64,000 bases of DNA from Myoxocephalus aenaeus (Eukaryota; Chordata; Actinopteri; Perciformes; Cottidae): positions 125,001 through 189,000 of the forward strand of contig JBAMJR010000242.1 in assembly GCA_038501785.1 (NCBI GenBank). The letters run 5' to 3'. This document shows, piece after piece, positions 59,345 to 64,000 of this stretch. Under the pieces are notes generated by a model. That model was not told the origin of the DNA and made no database searches. It saw nothing but the letters and a program-made list of their open reading frames with translations. Position 1 is the stretch's first letter. Every line of letters starts with the position of its first letter. The translations under genes were made by a program, and so were the position numbers.

Positions 59345-60575
59345 TCGTCCTGCAGTAACTTGAAACATGCCAGAGACCCATAATCCATCACAGCGAGCTG
59401 CACGTCCGCTTCATTTGTCAAATTGAGAATTTATTACGTGGCCTTAACCGGGCTAAGAGCGTTACCTTTTATCTCATTTACATGATTAGCATGTGGACGC
59501 GCTCTTTGAGGGCGTGTGCAAACAGGTATTAGACATAATTAGGTATAAAAATGAACAATGGCGGCGAAACATTCGTACGTCGTCTCGTCACCGGCAACCT
59601 GTAACACTCAGCAGCCGGACAAACTCTGAACGTTGAGCCACTGTGCCATCTTTTTAACTTTTTGTGAATAAGACACACTGGGCTTCCTCACGTGCTCCAC
59701 CACAGAGCAGCGCTAGCTTTAGCACTACGCTAGCGTTAGCGTTAGCTTTCTGCTCTGGCTCTAGATAGAACACTGCTGCAAAGCCAGCGCTACCTAACAG
59801 AGAACAGTAACTAATGACACTAAGGCAGGGATTTCTAAAAATGTTTTAATGGTTCGGCGTTAAGAAGACTATTGCGCAACTGATTGCACAAGTGTCACAT
59901 TCCTAGTCTCAGTGGAAGTAGAGAGGTGTTGAATTACAACATGTTAGAGATACTTGAAGGCTGAACAAGATTTGTCATTTTAACTTGGAGCAGTTTAACT
60001 GCGTCATGTTCATCCGGCATCCCGTAAAAAACTAACTTGACTTTTAAAAAGGGCTTTTGTTTTGTGTGGCGAGTGATTTTACACAAATTATAGTAAATCG
60101 AATTATTATTATTATTATTATTATTATTATAGAATATTTCTTGTAAGCGGCCAAATCCAAGTGTGTCATTAACACAAAGCTAACGCGTTTCTACAAAGTA
60201 GAGTTGAGTGTCTATAACCGGAGTGGGATTTAGGCTTCAGTGTTTTCTGTTTGAGGGGAACCCTGTGAAGATGTGTTATTGTTTCCTCAGGACAAACGTA
60301 TATATCTGCTGTGAGGACACCACTTGAAGTTGCAAGTGTTTTCGGGGCACACTTTTTATCTGAAAGCCGACATCTATTGTAACAAACGGACAAGTGATGA
60401 CTGGTTGGAGATGAGAACGGTGAAACTGTCGCATGAAAACATCTACTTCCTCTTCACCTCCGTTTAAAAAAAATAATAATCTCCAAACAAAGTCATTAGG
60501 ACGCCCTGTTCCATGTCCTCCACAGGCATTGTTTTGCAAAGTGATTTCAAAGTTTCATGATGTAGCAGACATCTG
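59345..60575. other. ttll4 3' flank, nothing recognised
   Basis: Includes a short (ATT)n at 60103-60130. No gene seen. Confidence 0.5.
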
Positions 60576-60579
60576 CAGT

Positions 60580-61230
60580 GGATATAACAAGTCTAGACAC
60601 CCTTTGTTACAATGCCAGGTTTTTGTGATGTAAAAAAGAGACAAAAACAAATCTTGTCTGAACATTTTCCACCTTTTTTAATGTGATCGATGACATGAAC
60701 AATCCAATCAGAAACTAACTAATCTTTTAGGGGGGGAAAATGGAAAATATAAAACTTACAATAACCTGCAGTAAGGAGCAAGCTCAAATCGCAGCGCCGG
60801 CACATGCCGCGCCGGCACCAGCACATGCTGTGGCATCTCTGGACATGCCGCGGCAGTTCGGGACCTGCCGCGAGCTGCCGTGCTGGAAGCTGCCACTAAT
60901 TTAGAGGCAGCATTTTTGAGGCAGCAGCCTGTGTTTGACAGAGCGGTGCCATGACTTGCTTAAGGTCCTGGAAGGTGTATATACAATATGTGACCACACA
61001 TAAGGTCTTGGAAGGTATGACTGTTGGTAGTTGTAAAAATAAAGATGCTGAGTTGTAATAGTATGGCTACTCGTTTATATTAAGCTAATATATTCCTACG
61101 TCAGTTGGCGCTTGTTGCCGTGGCAACGATACACACTTTATGCAGCGGACTGAAGGAATGCAAATTGTAAATATGGATAAGAGGCATTTTACTGTTTAGA
61201 ATGATGACAACACATACAACCTATTGACTT

Positions 61231-61267
<37 letters not shown>

Positions 61268-62800
61268 GCCTGCATTTGTTTACTCCTGACAGAAGTGCAA
61301 ACTCCCTCTTGTGGCCAAATGGGTCAATAACACTCATCTTCAATATGTGCAGAAATACTGGGTTCAGAAGGAAACCTTGCAAATGAATGCAAAAACCACA
61401 TGATGGAAATGCTACTTCTAGGGAGTACAACATTGACGACTGACATCCTTAAACTATGCATCTGGACATCTAACCAGATGCCACAAATAGGTGTTTTTCT
61501 TTGTATTTGATTATTGTTTATTCAAGTGTAAAAATAGTGTACATGGATTTATATAAATGTAAAAATATATGTAAGCAAATTGTTCTGTTACTATGACATT
61601 AATCCATTTAATTTAGGGTTAAGAAACCCACATTACTCTATGAAAGATCAAACTTAAAACAGAAGAAAATAACAAAGACAACGATTATACGCACGTTATT
61701 ATGGGGCAGTGGTTCTGAACTGCTTAAGCTAATGTTAAATAAATTAAAAAGTCGGGAATGAAGCGAACTATCACAAATAGTCCGGCGTGTAAACTCACGC
61801 AAGTAAACCGTGTTGTGAACACAGTATTGAGGAGTGTGAGCACGGCACTATGCTGCATTAAAAATTCCCTTCAAAATAAAAGACCCGTGTCTCACTGAAA
61901 ACGGGTCTGACACAAGTGCTCTACGAGGTGCGCCACGATTTAAAAACTAGTGGCAACTGCTCCGGCACGGCAGCTCGCGGCTCCCGGCAGGTCCCGAACT
62001 GCCGCGGCATGTCCAAAGATGCCGCCGCGGTGCGCGGCATGTGCCGGTGCCGCCGCGCCATGTGCCGGTACCGTCGCGGCATGTCCAGAGATGCCACAGC
62101 AGGTAAGCGGCAGGTGCCGGTGCCGCGATTTGAGCTTGCCCTCTCTCATAACCTGGTTCCATAAGTGTACACACACCCTCTTATAACTGGGGTTGTGGCT
62201 ATGATGAGAATTAACCGATCACATTCAAACTCATGTTAAATAGTAGTCAGTACACACCTGCCTGCATTTAAAGTGACTGATTAATCCCAAATAAAGTTCA
62301 GTTGTTCTAGGAGCATTTTCCTGACATTTTCTGAGTTGCGTTTTACAGCAAAAGCCTCAAGAGGGATCTTATTGTTGAAAGGTATCCGTCAGGAGAAGGG
62401 TACAAAATAATGCCTTTACTTACCATGAAAAACATCCAAGACCGGTTAAAATTGAGCAAAAACATACATGAAATCTCCCAAAAGCATGTGGGAAAATGTG
62501 TTATAGTCTGATGAAAGAAAAGGTTTAACTTTTTGGCCAAAATTTGGCGGAAAAACAACACTGCACATCCCTCAAAGAGCATCATCCCCACAGGGAAGCG
62601 TGGTGGCAGCGTCAGGCTTTGGGGCGGTTTCTCTTCAGCTGGAACCACCAATCAAGGTGTCAAGTGTCAAATCACGGTTGTCAACGGGCTCGAGAAGCTT
62701 CGTGGCGTAGCCCCCTCAATCTCGAGCACCGTGTGTCCACCCAACACACATCAGAGTCAAGCCATATCTTTGAAAGTAAAGTCAACTAGTACAATATAAC
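60580..62800 (+). mobile_element. Tc1-like transposon, degraded and split
   Basis: The left part (60580-60768) has ATAACAAGTCTAGACACCCT, AATGCCAGGTTTTTGTGATG and CTTTTAGGGGGGGAAAA. The right part resumes at 62156 (CCATAAGTGTACACACACCC) and carries transposase remains: TTATAGTCTGATGAAAGAAA, then AAAGAGCATCATCCCCACAG encoding KSIIPTGKRGGSVRLWGGFS (about 62570-62640), the Tc1 pattern HGGGSV.LWG.F. Frames are broken, so it is inactive. A hAT-type element interrupts it. Confidence 0.75.
60769..62147. mobile_element. hAT-type non-autonomous element, 1.38 kb, with 8-bp TSD
   Basis: Perfect target duplication ATAACCTG at 60761-60768 and 62148-62155. The terminal inverted repeats share GCAAGCTCAAATCGC, and GC-rich subterminal repeats (GCCGCGGCAGTTCGGGACCT against its complement, 60783-60900 versus 61945-62130) follow. 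No transposase frame is seen inside; an (AT)n lies at 61229-61264. Confidence 0.88.
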
Positions 62801-62808
62801 CTCCAGAC

Positions 62809-63120
62809 CAGGGGTCAACAACCTTTCCTATCCTAAGAGCCATTTTGCCCTTTTTTCCACCAAAAAAGATTTGTTTGGAGCCGCAAAAGCTATTTGATTT
62901 CGCAGCTTATAAAGTTTTATATATAGTCATATTATATATATATATAAAATATATATATATAGTTTGTTGTATTTATGAAATTATAGAACAAGAATAAAGA
63001 GATTTTTTTGACATTGTATTGCTATTTTACTTATTTATAACTATCAAACTCTCATGAAAAGAAAAAAATAAATTGTTGTGTCGGCTAGATTGAAGTCAAA
63101 TAAAAACACAACTATGCCCA
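62809..63120. mobile_element. hAT-like repeat 5' end (CAGGGGTCAACAACC)
   Basis: CAGGGGTCAACAACCTTTCC followed by AAGAGCCATTTTG and GGAGCCGCAAAAGCTATTTG resembles the start of a widespread vertebrate hAT element. The right end is not identified. Confidence 0.5.
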
Positions 63121-63137
63121 TCATAAATCCTATCTAT

Positions 63138-63206
63138 ATTTGTGGCTCATGTGGTAGAGTGTTCGTCCTGTAATCACAAGGTAGCAGGTTCGCGTGGGGT
63201 TTCCAT
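63138..63206 (+). repeat. tRNA-like sequence (tRNA pseudogene or SINE head)
   Basis: A-box-like GTGGCTCATGTGGTAGAGTG and a degenerate B box GCAGGTTCGCGTGG at tRNA-like spacing. The acceptor stem does not pair well, so a functional tRNA is not claimed. Confidence 0.4.
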
Positions 63207-63209
63207 TTT

Positions 63210-64000
63210 AAAACCCATATCTTTTGCTACGTTCACACTGAGCGTCCTCACGACAGACTTTTAGATCACTGCAGACGGAGGAGGACGGATCCGTCTTTAC
63301 TGACACCTCACTGTCTCATGAGCTGCCACAGAACCAGCAGCAGTAGTGGAGTTTGGCGACGTGATCCACTTCCTGAAAGTACCGAATTTTACGGTAGTTA
63401 ATATCATTCCTTCTGATCGTGGCTTGTGGTCGTGTGTGTGCGGTGTTTTAGTGCGGCAGTTTTATTGGATTGTTTTGTCATGTTTTGTTATAACTGACTG
63501 GTTCTTGTTCATGTGAACTACATGGATTGTCCGTTATTGACGCAGCATCCCGCCATGCGCGTATTTATGTAAACAATATCAAACGGCACAGAAGGAAGGC
63601 CTAGGTCGAAAATGCACGGCCCGCCACTGATCAAATGTCAAAACGGGTCAAATTTGACCCTAACAACAAGCAAACAAAACAGGAATGTCTCTCTAGAGCC
63701 AGAGCTTTTGGTCCGTTCTGGGCTACTGTAGGAACATGGAAATATCTGGCTTTGTCAGAATCAATTCATTGTTGGAATTGGACTTTTCCAGGACTTTATT
63801 GATTAAAAGAAACATATCAAATATGATGAGCCTTTTACTTTGAAAGCTGCTACAATTAAAATGATGATTTAATTCTCCTCTTATCTCTGTCAGCACTGTT
63901 GTCATTGTTTGCACTGTTCATGCTGCTAGCATCGTTAGCATCTAGCCCCTAGCTAAACTGTCGCCATGTTGAGAGCTGTGTGGAGTCAATCCCTAAATGA
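63210..64000. other. no recognised gene
   Basis: No exon-like or repeat-family signal that I can support. Confidence 0.5.

Noticed and set aside
61878..61935. tRNA-like stretch inside the hAT-type element (reverse strand GTGGCGCACCTCGTAGAGC)
   Set aside because: Only an A-box-like motif is visible; no B box or cloverleaf could be drawn.

Overview
The window is vertebrate nuclear DNA, almost certainly from a teleost fish and probably a percomorph (inference). Genes are split into short exons with GT-AG introns. Long (CA)n/(TG)n, (CT)n and (AT)n microsatellites are everywhere. Several dispersed repeats resemble ones I know as abundant in fish genomes, and there are hAT and Tc1/mariner transposon remains.

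Three genes can be assembled exon by exon with the reading frame closing exactly. (1) abcb6, + strand, 812-27597: the last 15 coding exons (505 codons plus stop) of the ABC half-transporter, covering part of the transmembrane domain and the whole nucleotide-binding domain; the 5' part lies left of the window. (2) An unnamed gene, - strand, 44089-32722: 8 coding exons, 569 residues, with a signal peptide, many cysteines and N-glycosylation sequons. Its C-terminal half looks like a caspase/legumain (clan CD) fold whose His and Cys catalytic positions are not conserved. I do not recognise it as a named gene and it is the most interesting coding finding. (3) ttll4, + strand, 49289-58901: 20 coding exons, 1012 residues, a tubulin polyglutamylase with a complete TTL domain. 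abcb6 and the unnamed gene are tail to tail; the unnamed gene and ttll4 are head to head across about 5.2 kb that holds a long pyrimidine-rich to purine-rich switch.

Region by region: 1-640 is an AT-rich tandem and hAT-like repeat. 0.8-27.6 kb is abcb6, whose introns are swollen by repeats; intron 10 alone is 9.8 kb and holds a 1.5 kb satellite, a MITE and three minisatellite blocks. 27.6-32.7 kb is intergenic. 32.7-44.1 kb is the unnamed secreted gene. 44.1-49.3 kb is the shared 5' region. 49.3-58.9 kb is ttll4. 58.9-64 kb is gene-free, with a Tc1-like transposon split by a hAT-type element flanked by a perfect 8-bp duplication.

The most striking non-coding signal is a minisatellite of about 73 bp present in five blocks (about 36 units), almost every unit carrying a close match to the CTCF core motif. 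Blocks 1-2 read on + and blocks 3-5 on -, so the motifs converge inside abcb6 intron 10. The three genes are not an operon or pathway; they are ordinary neighbours.
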